A stretch of 64,000 bases of DNA from Streptomyces sp. WM6386 (GCF_000972385.1 NZ_JXTE01000004.1:62001-126000); one strand, 5' to 3'. Positions 33,722-42,518 are shown, counted from the stretch's first letter. Numbers and translations: made by a program. The notes: generated by a model not told the origin, from the letters alone.

Positions 33722-34906
33722 CGCGAACGGCTTTCCCGCGAGCCGCAGTTCACCGCTGTCCGCGTCCACCCGGAACACGCTCACCGTGCTGGAGCGCTGG
33801 TTCGCCGCGAACAGCAGCGCTCCGTCCGGCGAGAAGGCGATCTGCCGCGGGAAGTCCCCGGACACCGGCACGGTGTCCAGCAGCCTGAGCCGGGCACCGT
33901 CCGCCTCGACCGCGTAGCGCGTGAGGCTGTTGTGGCCCCGGTTGGCGAGATAGGCGTACGAGCCGTTCGGCGTCACCAGGATCTGTGCCGGGTAACTGGT
34001 GCCCGGCCCCGTCCCGGTGGACTGTGCCTCGCCGATGGTGAGGCGGCCGGTCTTCGTGTCGTAGGCGCAGACGGCGACCGTGTTGTCGACCTCGTTGGCC
34101 AGGTAGGAGTACCGGCCCTCGGGGTGAAAGGTCAGATGGCGCGGCCCGGCGCCCGGCCGGGTGTGCGCCTGCGCGACCTCGGTGAGCTTCCCGGTCCGCT
34201 CGTCGAGCCGATAGCTGTAGACGGTGTCCGTGCCCAGGTCGACGGCGAGGACATGGCCGCCGTCGGGACTCGTGACGATCTGATGGGCATGCGGGCCCTC
34301 CTGGCCGGGCCCGGGCTCCGGTGCGGAGTGGGTGACGAGGTCGGCGCGCTCACCGATCGCCCCCGCGTCGTCGATCGGATGCACCGCCACGCTGCCCGAG
34401 CCGTAGTTGGCGCTCAGCAGCCAGCGCCCGTCCGGATGCACCGACACGTGACAGGGCGCGCCGCCGCCCGTGCTCCGGCTGCCCAGAATCCTGCGGTCGG
34501 ACAGCCGTACGGCGGTCACGGCCCCCTGCTCCCGCTCGTTCACCGCGTAGAGCGTGCGGCCGTCGGGATGCGGGGCGAGATACGACGGGTCGCCGACACC
34601 GGTGAGAGGCCGGCCGACGGTCACCTCACCCGTCGCCGGGTCGTAGGTGGCGAAGCCGATGCCGGTGCCGCCGCCCTCGACGGAGGTGTAGGTGCCGAGG
34701 TGGAGAGGACGGGGGCCGGTGGGCGTCGGTGAGGCGCTGGGGGCGGCTGCCTCAGGGGCCCCGGCCGTCGGAGGCGTCGAGGTCGTGGCGGGCGTCGTAG
34801 GCGCCGACGCCGCAGAGCCCGGCGACCCGCCGCAGCCCGCCGCCGCGGCCGCCGTCCCCGCGAGGGCGGCGACGAATCGCCGCCTGCTCCAGTCGCCCCT
34901 GCCCAT
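33689..34906 (-). CDS. Secreted lactonase-family beta-propeller lipoprotein
   Basis: A 405-residue protein. The N-terminus has a Tat-like twin-arginine signal (SRRRFVAALAGTAAAAAGC) ending in a lipobox Cys, followed by a Pro/Ala/Ser-rich linker. The remainder is a seven-bladed propeller of the 6-phosphogluconolactonase/carboxymuconate cyclase-like family (YLAPHPDGRTLYAVNE, HPDGRWLLSANYGSGSVAV, FSPDGALLFAANQ). Exported members often have no proven substrate, so the enzymatic assignment is uncertain. Confidence 0.86.
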   Translation of the reverse strand: MGRGDWSRRRFVAALAGTAAAAAGCGGSPGSAASAPTTPATTSTPPTAGAPEAAAPSASPTPTGPRPLHLGTYTSVEGGGTGIGFATYDPATGEVTVGRPLTGVGDPSYLAPHPDGRTLYAVNEREQGAVTAVRLSDRRILGSRSTGGGAPCHVSVHPDGRWLLSANYGSGSVAVHPIDDAGAIGERADLVTHSAPEPGPGQEGPHAHQIVTSPDGGHVLAVDLGTDTVYSYRLDERTGKLTEVAQAHTRPGAGPRHLTFHPEGRYSYLANEVDNTVAVCAYDTKTGRLTIGEAQSTGTGPGTSYPAQILVTPNGSYAYLANRGHNSLTRYAVEADGARLRLLDTVPVSGDFPRQIAFSPDGALLFAANQRSSTVSVFRVDADSGELRLAGKPFASPVAVCALPL

Positions 34907-34980
34907 GCACGCACCTCGGATGGTCGGTTGCCTCAGCCGTCACCACCTTGACGTGGACCACCCCTCACGTGCAAACGGCT

Positions 34981-35985
34981 CTACCAGTCGCCGTCCTCCA
35001 CCGGCCGGCCCGGCGCGTCCTTGAGCGGCAGCACCTGAGCCGGGTGCGGCTCCTGCCAGGGTTCGTGATCGTCGCCGAGCCAGTCGCCGACCGGCTTCAC
35101 ACCCTCCAGGGCGTCCGTGGGGGCGAGATCCTGCGCGTCCTGGTCGTAGTAGTCGTACCAAGGCAGGCCCGCCTGTGTGTACGCCGAGCGGTCCACGGGC
35201 GACGGCGGGGGTTCCTCGCCGGTGATACGACGCCACTGCGGAGGCGTCACCAGGTGCACGAAGACCCGGCCGCCGGACTGCTCGGCCCAGTCGGACAGGG
35301 GACGGTCGTCCTCGTAGACCTCCTGGCGCATCGAACCGCCCACGCCGAGGCCCATACCGGCCGGGGCGGCGGGGGCCGGGGCGGCCATCATCTGCGGGGC
35401 GGCCCCGAACGCGGGTGCGTGCATCGGCGCCCTGGTGCGGCGCTCCCGCTCCCGCGACTCGCGCCACCGTGCGAGCGGCTCCTCCTTGAGCGGGAACGAC
35501 TGCAGCTGTACGCCGCCCCACACCTCCTCGCCCGTGACCTGCCCCTCGACGGTCGCACCCAGGCCGAGCGGCACCGCCACGAACTGCTTGACCGTGCCCG
35601 TCCCGGAGTTGATGCCGTCCAGCCACGGCTGCCGGGGCAGTACGACGTAGTTCTGCGGCTTGCGCGAGAGCCGGTCGCTCCACGGCTTGCCCGAGACCGC
35701 GCACACCTTGCCCACCCCGACCCGGAGCGCGGCCGGCTCGGTGGTGCCGCCGAAGCTCAGCCACATCGCCTCGCGCAGATACACGGGCAGCATCACCCCG
35801 CCGCGCGCCCGCCATGTCTCGGGCACCCGGTCCGCGTGGTCCGCGACCCGGCGCAGCGGGAACTCCCCGAGCCCCGGTGGCAGCGGATGCGTGCCCGTCT
35901 CCGGCAGGCGCAGGGTGCGGATGAACCGCACCGCCACCCCGCCGGGCAGCCTCAGCGTGTTCCCGTCGATGCGTACGCCGGTCAT
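34981..35985 (-). CDS. Conserved hypothetical protein
   Basis: A 334-residue soluble protein I do not recognise by function. It has a compact N-terminal region (TGVRIDGNTLRLPGGVAVRF, PGLGEFPLRRVADHADRVP). A middle segment is rich in Ala, Met and Pro (residues 200-220) and the C-terminus is acidic. The WLSFGGTTEPAALRVGVGKVCAVSGKPW stretch suggests a beta-rich fold. There is no signal peptide or membrane segment. Good codon bias and a 35-bp gap to the upstream transporter gene support it as real and possibly co-transcribed. Confidence 0.78.
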   Translation of the reverse strand: MTGVRIDGNTLRLPGGVAVRFIRTLRLPETGTHPLPPGLGEFPLRRVADHADRVPETWRARGGVMLPVYLREAMWLSFGGTTEPAALRVGVGKVCAVSGKPWSDRLSRKPQNYVVLPRQPWLDGINSGTGTVKQFVAVPLGLGATVEGQVTGEEVWGGVQLQSFPLKEEPLARWRESRERERRTRAPMHAPAFGAAPQMMAAPAPAAPAGMGLGVGGSMRQEVYEDDRPLSDWAEQSGGRVFVHLVTPPQWRRITGEEPPPSPVDRSAYTQAGLPWYDYYDQDAQDLAPTDALEGVKPVGDWLGDDHEPWQEPHPAQVLPLKDAPGRPVEDGDW

Positions 35986-36020
35986 CCTGCTCGCCCCCTT
36001 GGTCAGCCCTGGTGACTACG

Positions 36021-37256
36021 TCACCTGGAACGACGGGCGAGGGCGGGACGGTTCCTGCGCAGCCGCTCCTGCAGACGGGTGAGCCGCGGCATCCGCTCGC
36101 GCTGCTCCCGCGAGGTGCGGTCCAGCTCCTCCAGGAGCCGGTGCGAGCGGTGCTCGGTGTCCAGCTCGTCGAGGATGCGGTTCACCTCGGTGAGGACGGC
36201 GCCGTGCAGCTGCCACTGCCGGGCGTCGCGCTGGACCTCCTCCAGGAGCAGCTGGGCGAGCTTGTCGCGGGTGGCCGCGGCGTGCCGGAGCTGGGAGGCG
36301 AGCCGCTCCTCCGCGGACTCGGCGCTACGGCTGACGTCGGTGGTGACCAGCACCGCGAAGCTCACCACGGCGTCGGCGATCTCCGACAGCAACTGCTCCA
36401 CGGCGGCGCCCGCCTGCCGTGCGAACAGCCGCTCGGACTCGCGTTCCTTGGCGAGGTCGGTCAGGGTGCGCGCGAGCACCCGCAGGACGACCGTGCAGAT
36501 CTCCAACGTGTCGAGACCGGTGCGCAGCACCACCCGGTGCAGCAGGCCCTCGCGGACGCGCGGATTGAGCCGCAGACTGTCCTCGGCCTGCTTGAGGGCC
36601 GCGTCCACCTCGACGATGTCGTGGTCCAGGCGCCGCGCCTCGTGCAGCCGCTCGGTGGCGTGCTCGACCGGTGTACGGCCCGCGGCCTCCTCGCCCATGC
36701 TCAGCATCAACTGCCGTACCCGACGCGCGAGTCCCTCGATCGACTCGCCTGCCTCGTCCACCCACACCGGCGGCGCGAGCAGCAGGTTGAAGCCGAGCCC
36801 GACGACCGCGCCGATCAGCGTCTCCAGCACCCGCGCCCACGCGGTGTCCCCGACGGTCGTGACGCCAAGGACCAGCATCGCACTGATCGCCACCTCCGGC
36901 ACGTACTCGTCGACCTTGACCAGATGCCCCACCCCGAGCGAGGCCAGGATCAGCAGGGCCAGGCTCCACCAGGTGAGCCCCACCAGCAGGCTGAAGGCGA
37001 TGGCGACGAGGACGCCGGCCACCACGGCGTTCACCCGGCGGATGCCATTGGTGAGCGTCGCGTAAAGGGTGACCTGGACGACCAGCAGCGCGGTCAGGGG
37101 CGCGGTGAGCGGGGCCGCCTCGGGACTCAGGCGCAGCGCGATGACGTAGGCGATCGTCGCCGCGGCCGCCGACCGCAGCGTCTGTACGACCACCGGGTCC
37201 CTGCGTCGCTTCACGAAGCGCACCAGGGACGCCGTCCACTCACGTACATCTAGCAT
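36021..37256 (-). CDS. FUSC-type aromatic acid exporter family protein
   Basis: About 411 residues. Residues 40-150 contain five to six transmembrane helices (AAAATIAYVIALRL, ALLVVQVTLYATLTNGIRRV, VEIGVG-like LASLGVGHLV). A long cytoplasmic helical region follows with Glu/Arg-rich coiled-coil character. This is the FUSC/ArAE layout of proteins that export aromatic acids. ATG 37256 is chosen; GTG 37277 with AGAGGA nearby is an alternative. Confidence 0.83.
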   Translation of the reverse strand: MLDVREWTASLVRFVKRRRDPVVVQTLRSAAAATIAYVIALRLSPEAAPLTAPLTALLVVQVTLYATLTNGIRRVNAVVAGVLVAIAFSLLVGLTWWSLALLILASLGVGHLVKVDEYVPEVAISAMLVLGVTTVGDTAWARVLETLIGAVVGLGFNLLLAPPVWVDEAGESIEGLARRVRQLMLSMGEEAAGRTPVEHATERLHEARRLDHDIVEVDAALKQAEDSLRLNPRVREGLLHRVVLRTGLDTLEICTVVLRVLARTLTDLAKERESERLFARQAGAAVEQLLSEIADAVVSFAVLVTTDVSRSAESAEERLASQLRHAAATRDKLAQLLLEEVQRDARQWQLHGAVLTEVNRILDELDTEHRSHRLLEELDRTSREQRERMPRLTRLQERLRRNRPALARRSR

Positions 37257-37372
37257 CCTCAGGCGTTCCTCTTCCACATCGCACGCGTTCCATGCGTTGC
37301 GGACCGTAACTGTCCGCAACGACGCTTAGGTTGTCCGTACAAACCCGTCGACGGCAAGAGGGGGGAACAGTG

Positions 37373-37975
37373 ATGGCGGACACCCGAGGCCTTGAGGTTC
37401 TCACGGGAGCGCACGACTACCTGCGTGACGTGGTCGCGGCGGTGCCGGAAACGGCGTGGGGAGCGCCGACGCCGTGCACCGAGTGGACGGCCCGGCAGGT
37501 TCTCCACCACGCTCGTATCGACCAGCAGGGCTACGGCCTCGCGATCACCGGTGGCCGTCCGGACTCCGACCCCTTCGCCCCGGTCGACGCACTCGCCGCG
37601 GAACCGTCGGCGGAGCTGGAGGAGGTGCTGCGGCTGGTGGCGGACGCGTACGCCGCTCTGCCCGCCGCCGCGGACGAGGTGCCGACCCCGCTCGGACCGC
37701 TGCCGTTGCCACTGGCCGCCGCGGCGGCCGCGATGGACGCGGCCGTGCACGCCTGGGACATCGCGGTCGCGACGGGCCAGGACGCGCCGTTGACGGAGGA
37801 ACTGGCCGAGGGGATCTGGCCGCTCGCGGAACGGCTCGTGGATCATCTCCGGGACTCCTACCGGGTGTTCGCACCCGCCCGGAAGGTGCCGGACGGCTCC
37901 GGCAGGGCCGACGCGCTGCTCGCCTTCCTCGGCCGCGATCCGCAGTGGCGACCGGGTGTTCTCCGCACTCCGTGA
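37373..37975 (+). CDS. TIGR03086 metal-binding protein (DinB/MDMPI fold)
   Basis: A 200-residue protein of the mycothiol-dependent maleylpyruvate isomerase N-terminal-like family. It has PTPCTEWTARQVLHHARI early and DAAVHAWDIAVATGQ later, which carry the three usual metal-ligand histidines of a DinB four-helix bundle. ATG 37373 is favoured over GTG 37370 because the GGGGGG ribosome site then has seven-base spacing. Such proteins use mycothiol or bind divalent metals; the substrate is unknown. Confidence 0.86.
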   Translation: MADTRGLEVLTGAHDYLRDVVAAVPETAWGAPTPCTEWTARQVLHHARIDQQGYGLAITGGRPDSDPFAPVDALAAEPSAELEEVLRLVADAYAALPAAADEVPTPLGPLPLPLAAAAAAMDAAVHAWDIAVATGQDAPLTEELAEGIWPLAERLVDHLRDSYRVFAPARKVPDGSGRADALLAFLGRDPQWRPGVLRTP

Positions 37976-38036
37976 CGCAGGACGGCCGGATGGCCCCGCT
38001 CGCCCGCAGTGACGACGTCCTGGTCCTGGCCCACCT

Positions 38037-38612
38037 TCACCGGGTGGTGGCGGCCCGGCTGCGGGACCGGTAACCGGAGACCTTCGCGAGGTTGCCGCAG
38101 CGGTCCATCGAGCACCAACGGCGGCGCCGGGCCTGGGAGTCGTCGAGGAACAGCAGGGAGCAGTCCGGGTTCCCGCACTCCTTGACCCGCTCGATCAGGG
38201 GCCCGCCCGCCAGCAGTACGGCGTCCCGGGCCACCGTCGCCAGGGCGGCCCGTGCCGGATGCCGGGCCGTCCAGCGTGCCGCGCCCAGCTGGGGTGCCAG
38301 ATCGGGCTTGGCCGCCGCGTCGTTGACCAGTTCGACATCGGCCGCCGCCGGCTCCCGCCCGGCCATCGCGGTGCGTACGAGACGGTTGACGGCCTCACGC
38401 AGCACGCGCGCGTCGGCGAGATCCCGCGCGGTGACATGTGCCGGCTCCTCGCCCACCACCAACTCCGCCTCCGTCAGCCAGCGGGTCAGCGCGGCGGGCT
38501 CCGGCAGTCGCTCCTTGGGTGTGGCGTGCCGCTTGCCGAGCGTGGCCACGAAGTCCAGACAGGGTCGGCCGCCGACGAACGGAAAGGCGAGCTCGGGGTC
38601 GGTGCTGGTCAT
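38037..38612 (-). CDS. CGNR zinc-finger regulator (ABATE domain)
   Basis: A 191-residue protein with an N-terminal ABATE stress-sensor-like domain (FVGGRPCLDFVATLG) and a C-terminal CGNR zinc finger (ECGNPDCSLLFLDDS, RRRRWCSMDRCGNLAKVSGY), which binds DNA. It is divergent from a quinone oxidoreductase-like gene. Two related inverted repeats lie in the spacer, so it probably represses both genes in response to an electrophile or redox signal. That mode of action is inferred. Confidence 0.92.
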   Translation of the reverse strand: MTSTDPELAFPFVGGRPCLDFVATLGKRHATPKERLPEPAALTRWLTEAELVVGEEPAHVTARDLADARVLREAVNRLVRTAMAGREPAAADVELVNDAAAKPDLAPQLGAARWTARHPARAALATVARDAVLLAGGPLIERVKECGNPDCSLLFLDDSQARRRRWCSMDRCGNLAKVSGYRSRSRAATTR

Positions 38613-38644
38613 GGGGGCGAGCTTACCTGCCGTCCGAGTCTCTT

Positions 38645-38693
38645 GACACCGCTTGAACAGGTGTCGCAGAGTGACACCAGTTCAAGTGGTGTC
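38645..38693. promoter_or_regulatory. Twin inverted-repeat operators, probably for the CGNR regulator
   Basis: Two 21-bp elements of the form GACACC-N9-GGTGTC occupy 38645-38665 and 38673-38693. The nine central bases are GCTTGAACA in the first and AGTTCAAGT in the second. Inverting the first aligns TTCAAG in both, so the copies agree at 18 or more of 21 positions in opposite orientation. Centres are 28 bp apart. A TTGACA hexamer at 38643-38648 overlaps the first copy. Confidence 0.7.
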
Positions 38694-38716
38694 AGTCACG
38701 ACGAGAGCGGTGGGCC

Positions 38717-39709
38717 ATGCGTGCGGTGCGGATCGAGGAGTTCGGCGGACCCGAGGTGCTGGTGGAGACCGAGGTGCCGGATCCGGTGGCGGGCCCGGGG
38801 GAGGTGCTCGTCCGGGTCGCCGCCGCCGGCGTGAACCGGGTGGACGCGCTGCGGCGGGCCGGCGTCTACCACAACGTCGGTCGGCCGCCGCTGATCCCGG
38901 GCGCCGAGGCGGCCGGTGTCGTTGCCGCGGTGGGGGAGGGGGTGACCGACTTCGCGGTCGGGCAGCGGGTCATCGCGCTGGACGGGGTGAAGTCACCGGG
39001 CTTCTATGCCGAGTTGGCGGCCGTGCCCGTCACCCAGGTGGTCGCCCTGCCGGACGGGGTGGAGCTGACCGAGGCGGCGACGCTGCCCATCGCCTGGCTC
39101 TCCGCCTGGTACTGCGTACGGCATCTCGCCAAGGTCACCAAGGAGGACACCGTGGTGGTGAAGGCCGCCGCGAGCGGCGTGGGCACCGCGGCCGTGCAGA
39201 TCGCCGCCGAGTCCGGGGCCCGCGTCATCGCGCTCGCCGGGTCGGCGCAGAAGGCGGCCTGGGCGGGGGAGTTCGGCGCCCACACCACCCTCGACACCTC
39301 CGCGTACCCCGACGAGGCCGAGGTCGAGGAGGTGCTGCGGCTGACCGACGGGCGGGGTGCCGACGTCGTCCTCGACATCGTCGGAGGCGCCGCCTTCGTG
39401 CGGAGCCTGCGCCAGGTCGGACACGGGGGCCGGGTCGTGGCGCTCGCCAACGTCGCTTTGGCGCCCAGCACCATCGACACCCGCGACTTCTACCCGAAGA
39501 ACGCCGCGATCCTCGGCTTCCAGCTCACCAACCGACAGCGCCACGGCTGGGACCCCCGCGCCGACCTGCGAGAACTGGCCGAGCGGGTCGCCGCGGGCGC
39601 CTATCGCGTACCGGTCGAGACCGTACTGCCCCTCGCGCAGGCGCGCGCCGCCCACGAGCAGCTGGAGCGGCGCGGGAACCGGGGCAAGATCGTGCTCGCC
39701 GTGGACTGA
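38717..39709 (+). CDS. NADPH:quinone oxidoreductase-like MDR protein
   Basis: A 330-residue medium-chain dehydrogenase/reductase of the zinc-less quinone oxidoreductase class. It shows the GroES-like N-terminal domain (GPGEVLVRVAAAGVNRVDAL) and cofactor motif AAASGVGTAAVQIAAESGA. The C-terminal dimerisation part carries RELAERVAAGAYRVPV. It lacks the catalytic and structural zinc cysteines. It is divergent from the CGNR regulator and carries both predicted operators directly upstream, so induction by a quinone or electrophile is likely. Confidence 0.9.
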   Translation: MRAVRIEEFGGPEVLVETEVPDPVAGPGEVLVRVAAAGVNRVDALRRAGVYHNVGRPPLIPGAEAAGVVAAVGEGVTDFAVGQRVIALDGVKSPGFYAELAAVPVTQVVALPDGVELTEAATLPIAWLSAWYCVRHLAKVTKEDTVVVKAAASGVGTAAVQIAAESGARVIALAGSAQKAAWAGEFGAHTTLDTSAYPDEAEVEEVLRLTDGRGADVVLDIVGGAAFVRSLRQVGHGGRVVALANVALAPSTIDTRDFYPKNAAILGFQLTNRQRHGWDPRADLRELAERVAAGAYRVPVETVLPLAQARAAHEQLERRGNRGKIVLAVD

Positions 39710-39710
39710 G

Positions 39711-40205
39711 TCAGGAGTGGACCCTGTCGATGAAGGCGGACAGATTGCCCGTCGTGCGGGCGATCTGCTCCTCCAGCGTCAGACTCTCCTCGATCCGCAG
39801 GGTGCTCGGCGGGACCTTCCTGCCGCGGACGTAGAGGGAACAGGCCAGGTCGGTGCACATGTACAGACCGACGGAATTGCCCTCCCGCCCGGCCGTACCC
39901 GCCTTGCGCGCGGTCATGAGCGAGACGCCGCCGCCCGGATGGGTCGTCAGACACAGCGAACACATGCTGCGGTGCAGGAAGCCTCGGTGGCCGGTGGTCA
40001 GGCGCAGCGTCAGGCCGACGAGCCGGCCGCCCCGCTCGGTGACCAGGTAGCTGCGGTCCGGCGCCCCGGGATCTCGCCAGCCGAGGAAGTCGAGATCGTC
40101 CCAGGGGCGTTCGTCGAGATCACGCGGCACGGCCACGCGCTTGGCCTCCCCCTTCGAACAGTTCACAAAAGAGTCGCGAATGTCGTGCTCGGTCAGTGAT
40201 CTCAT
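39711..40205 (-). CDS. FBP-domain (EF-G-binding, FusB-like zinc) protein
   Basis: A 164-residue protein with a zinc-binding treble-clef module: CSLCLTTHPGGGVSLMTARK and GLYMCTDLACSLYVRG give the four cysteines. This is the C-terminal domain of fibronectin-binding-protein/FusB-like EF-G-binding proteins. In staphylococci FusB rescues EF-G from fusidic acid; the role in Streptomyces is unproven. ATG 40205 is chosen because AGGAGG lies seven bases upstream. It is convergent with the oxidoreductase gene. Confidence 0.85.
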   Translation of the reverse strand: MRSLTEHDIRDSFVNCSKGEAKRVAVPRDLDERPWDDLDFLGWRDPGAPDRSYLVTERGGRLVGLTLRLTTGHRGFLHRSMCSLCLTTHPGGGVSLMTARKAGTAGREGNSVGLYMCTDLACSLYVRGRKVPPSTLRIEESLTLEEQIARTTGNLSAFIDRVHS

Positions 40206-40309
40206 GGGGGAGCCTCCTGGGGATGTCACCTTGTTGCCGAAACCTGAGGGTAAAAAAACTAGTGCCCCTAGGTTCAGTCAGGATAGACAGCCCCGGCGAG
40301 GAGGAACCA

Positions 40310-41215
40310 GTGAATTACGAGAACGTCCGCTCAACAGGGGCGAGGGCGGCGCTGCGGCACGTGGCGCAGCGGTCGGCGGGGCCGCCCGTCGCCCCGGACG
40401 TACGCATCACGCTCAACTTCCACCCTGACCGGCTGAGTGGCGGGGTGGGCATCCTGGAGGCGCTGGCGCGGGACGGCGCCTACCGGTCGCAGTTCGTGAC
40501 CGGCACCAGCAACGGCGGCCTCACCGCCCACCCCGGCGGCGACCGCTGGCGCTGGGAGAGCCGGATCTTCGGCGGCGCCTACGACGAGGCGGCCGCGGCC
40601 GACCGGCCCGTGTACGGCGCGCTGGACTTCCGGCGCCAGGTGGTCGGCGCCGCCCCGCGCTTCGGTTCCTCGCACTTCCGGCTGACCGGTGCGGCGCTGT
40701 CCCGGGCCACCTTCTGCTACCCCGACAGCGCCGCCGAGCCGGCCCACTTCGGCGTCGCCGCCGGCATGTCGCTGGTCGCACTGGCGGAGGCGGACGAGCA
40801 GGACGCCCTCAACGACTACATCGAGGCACAGGTGCACGGGGGCGTCTCCCTCACCACGGACGTGGCCGCGCTCGTCCTGGACGCGTGCTACCGCGGCACA
40901 CCCGTCGAGGCGGCGGCGCGGCTGCTGCCCTGCCCCGTCGACTGGCATCCCGGGTACCGGATCACCGTGGAGCGACTGCGCCGGCACGCGGACTACCGCG
41001 GTGAGGAGTACGCCGAGCTGGGTGCGCGGATCGCCGAGGACGGATGGATCGACCCGCGGATCATCGGGGACGCCGCCCGGACCGGTCGCTACGAACTCCA
41101 GGACCTGAAGAAGGTCTGGCACACCCTCGCCCGCTTCGGAGCCCCGCAGGGCGCGGGCACGGCCTACGCGGGCGTCGGCGGCCACACCCCGGGCGTCAGC
41201 ACCCCCAGCGCATAG
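40310..41215 (+). CDS. DUF3626 domain protein
   Basis: A 301-residue protein whose core matches DUF3626: RITLNFHPDRLSGGVGILEALARDG, YRSQFVTGTSNGG, FGSSHFRLTGAALSRATFCYPDS and VHGGVSLTTDVAALVLDACY. GTG 40310 is used, with GGAGG five bases before. The family is of unknown function. The last 20 or so residues (GTAYAGVGGHTPGVSTPSA) overlap an antisense LuxR-like fragment, so the true 3' end may have been replaced at a deletion junction. Confidence 0.83.
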   Translation: MNYENVRSTGARAALRHVAQRSAGPPVAPDVRITLNFHPDRLSGGVGILEALARDGAYRSQFVTGTSNGGLTAHPGGDRWRWESRIFGGAYDEAAAADRPVYGALDFRRQVVGAAPRFGSSHFRLTGAALSRATFCYPDSAAEPAHFGVAAGMSLVALAEADEQDALNDYIEAQVHGGVSLTTDVAALVLDACYRGTPVEAAARLLPCPVDWHPGYRITVERLRRHADYRGEEYAELGARIAEDGWIDPRIIGDAARTGRYELQDLKKVWHTLARFGAPQGAGTAYAGVGGHTPGVSTPSA

Positions 41216-41275
41216 GCGCGGGCGACCAGTTCCGTACGGTTGCCCGCGCCCGGCCGCGCGGACAGCCGCCGCAGG
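41164..41275 (-). pseudogene. C-terminal fragment of a LuxR-type regulator
   Basis: The minus strand reads LLRRLSARPGAGNRTELVARAYALGVL and stops at TAG 41164. This resembles the end of a LuxR/NarL helix-turn-helix (…GxxNRTELVxxAYxxGL). No N-terminal part is found upstream, and the adjacent plus-strand fragment is also decayed. Only about 30 residues support the call. Confidence 0.45.
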
Positions 41276-41283
41276 AGACGGGT

Positions 41284-41545
41284 GAGCCGTCCGAGGTGAG
41301 CTTCGTGCGGCACCGCATCGCCGCCGAGGCCGGGGAGGTGTGGGGTCTGCTCGCCGTGGGAGTGCGGGTGTACGTCTGCGGCGGCGGTTCGCGGACGGCG
41401 CAGGGTGTCCGGGAGGCGTTCCGTACGCTGTACCGGAAAGCACGCGGCGGCCGCCGGGGAATGGCTCGACGGGCTGATCGCGGACGGGCGCTACGTCGAG
41501 GACGTGTACGCGGCGGGCCGGCCGAAGCGTTGCGAAGGGGAGAGG
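41284..41545 (+). pseudogene. Frameshifted C-terminus of a CYP102-type NADPH-P450 reductase
   Basis: In one frame the sequence reads FVRHRIAAEAGEVWGLLAVG, then VRVYVCGGGSRTAQGVREAF and RTLYRK. In the next frame it continues HAAAAGEWLDGLIADGRYVE and DVYAAG. Together these match the last 75 residues of the P450-BM3 reductase domain (…YVQH…L…G…YICGDGS.MA..V...L...Y......A..WL..L...GRY..DVWAG). The rest of the reductase is absent and one frameshift lies near 41430. It is a fossil of a class VIII-type P450 reductase. Confidence 0.7.
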
Positions 41546-41555
41546 CGGGCGCACG

Positions 41556-42518
41556 GTGGTGGACTCCTGGGCACGGGCTCGGCGCATCCTGGAGGAGGCG
41601 GGCCTGCCACCCGGACACCTCGCCCGCCTGCGCCCGCTGACCGGCGGCACCTACAACACGGTCGAGGAACTCGTCCTCGCCGACGGCAGCCGCTATGTGC
41701 TGAAGGTGCCGCCCGCCGAGACCGTCCCCGGACTGAGCCACGAGCGCCGACTCCTCGTGGCGGAGGCCGCGTTCTACCGCGGGGCCGCCGAGGTGGACGT
41801 GCCGGCGCCCCGGGTCGTGATCCTCGGGCGGGAGGATCTGCTGATGACGGCCGTCCCCGGCGATCCCTGGGACGGACAGCTCACCGGCGCCGAACAGAAA
41901 GGCCTGCGCGCGGAGTTGGGCCGCCAGGTGGCCCGCCTCCACCGGGTGACCGGCCCCGCCTTCGGCTACCCGTCGGGCGCCCTCGGCCCGCTCGCCCCCG
42001 ACTGGCGGACCGCGTTCACGGGGATGCTCGACGCGGTCCTCGACGACGCCCGCCGCTACGGTGCCGAACTGCCCCGCCCCGTCGACGAGGTGGCGGACGC
42101 GCTGCGTCCCGCGTACGGCGCGCTCGACGAGGTGACAGTCCCGAGTCTCGTCCACTTCGACCTGTGGACCGGCAACATCCTGGTGGAGCGCGTGGACGGG
42201 GGCGCCCGGATCGGCGGGCTCATCGACGGCGAGCGCATGTTCTGGGGCGACCCCCTGGCCGACTTCGTCTCCCTCGCACTGCTGGGCGACATCAGGACCG
42301 ACGAGGCGTTCCTGACGGGCTACCGGGAGGAAGGCGGCCGCGCCGGGTTCGACGTGGCGGCCCGCCTCCGGTACGCCCTCTACCGTGCCTATCTCTACCT
42401 GATCATGCTCACCGAGACGGTCCCGAGGGAGATGGGCGAGGGCGATCGGCGCTGGCGACAGGAAGCGGTTGCACCGGAACTGCTCGCCGCATTGACCGAG
42501 ATCGCGGAGCTCTCATAG
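41556..42518 (+). CDS. Aminoglycoside phosphotransferase-like kinase
   Basis: A 320-residue APH/choline-kinase-fold protein. It has a nucleotide-binding lobe (LTGGTYNTVEELVLADGSRYVLKVPP), the catalytic loop VPSLVHFDLWTGNILVE (HxDxxxxN) and the metal motif LIDGERMFWGDPLADF, where the usual DxE/DxD is IDGE. It probably phosphorylates a small alcohol or antibiotic; no substrate can be assigned. GTG 41556 is used, with a second in-frame GTG at 41559. Confidence 0.87.
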   Translation: MVDSWARARRILEEAGLPPGHLARLRPLTGGTYNTVEELVLADGSRYVLKVPPAETVPGLSHERRLLVAEAAFYRGAAEVDVPAPRVVILGREDLLMTAVPGDPWDGQLTGAEQKGLRAELGRQVARLHRVTGPAFGYPSGALGPLAPDWRTAFTGMLDAVLDDARRYGAELPRPVDEVADALRPAYGALDEVTVPSLVHFDLWTGNILVERVDGGARIGGLIDGERMFWGDPLADFVSLALLGDIRTDEAFLTGYREEGGRAGFDVAARLRYALYRAYLYLIMLTETVPREMGEGDRRWRQEAVAPELLAALTEIAELS

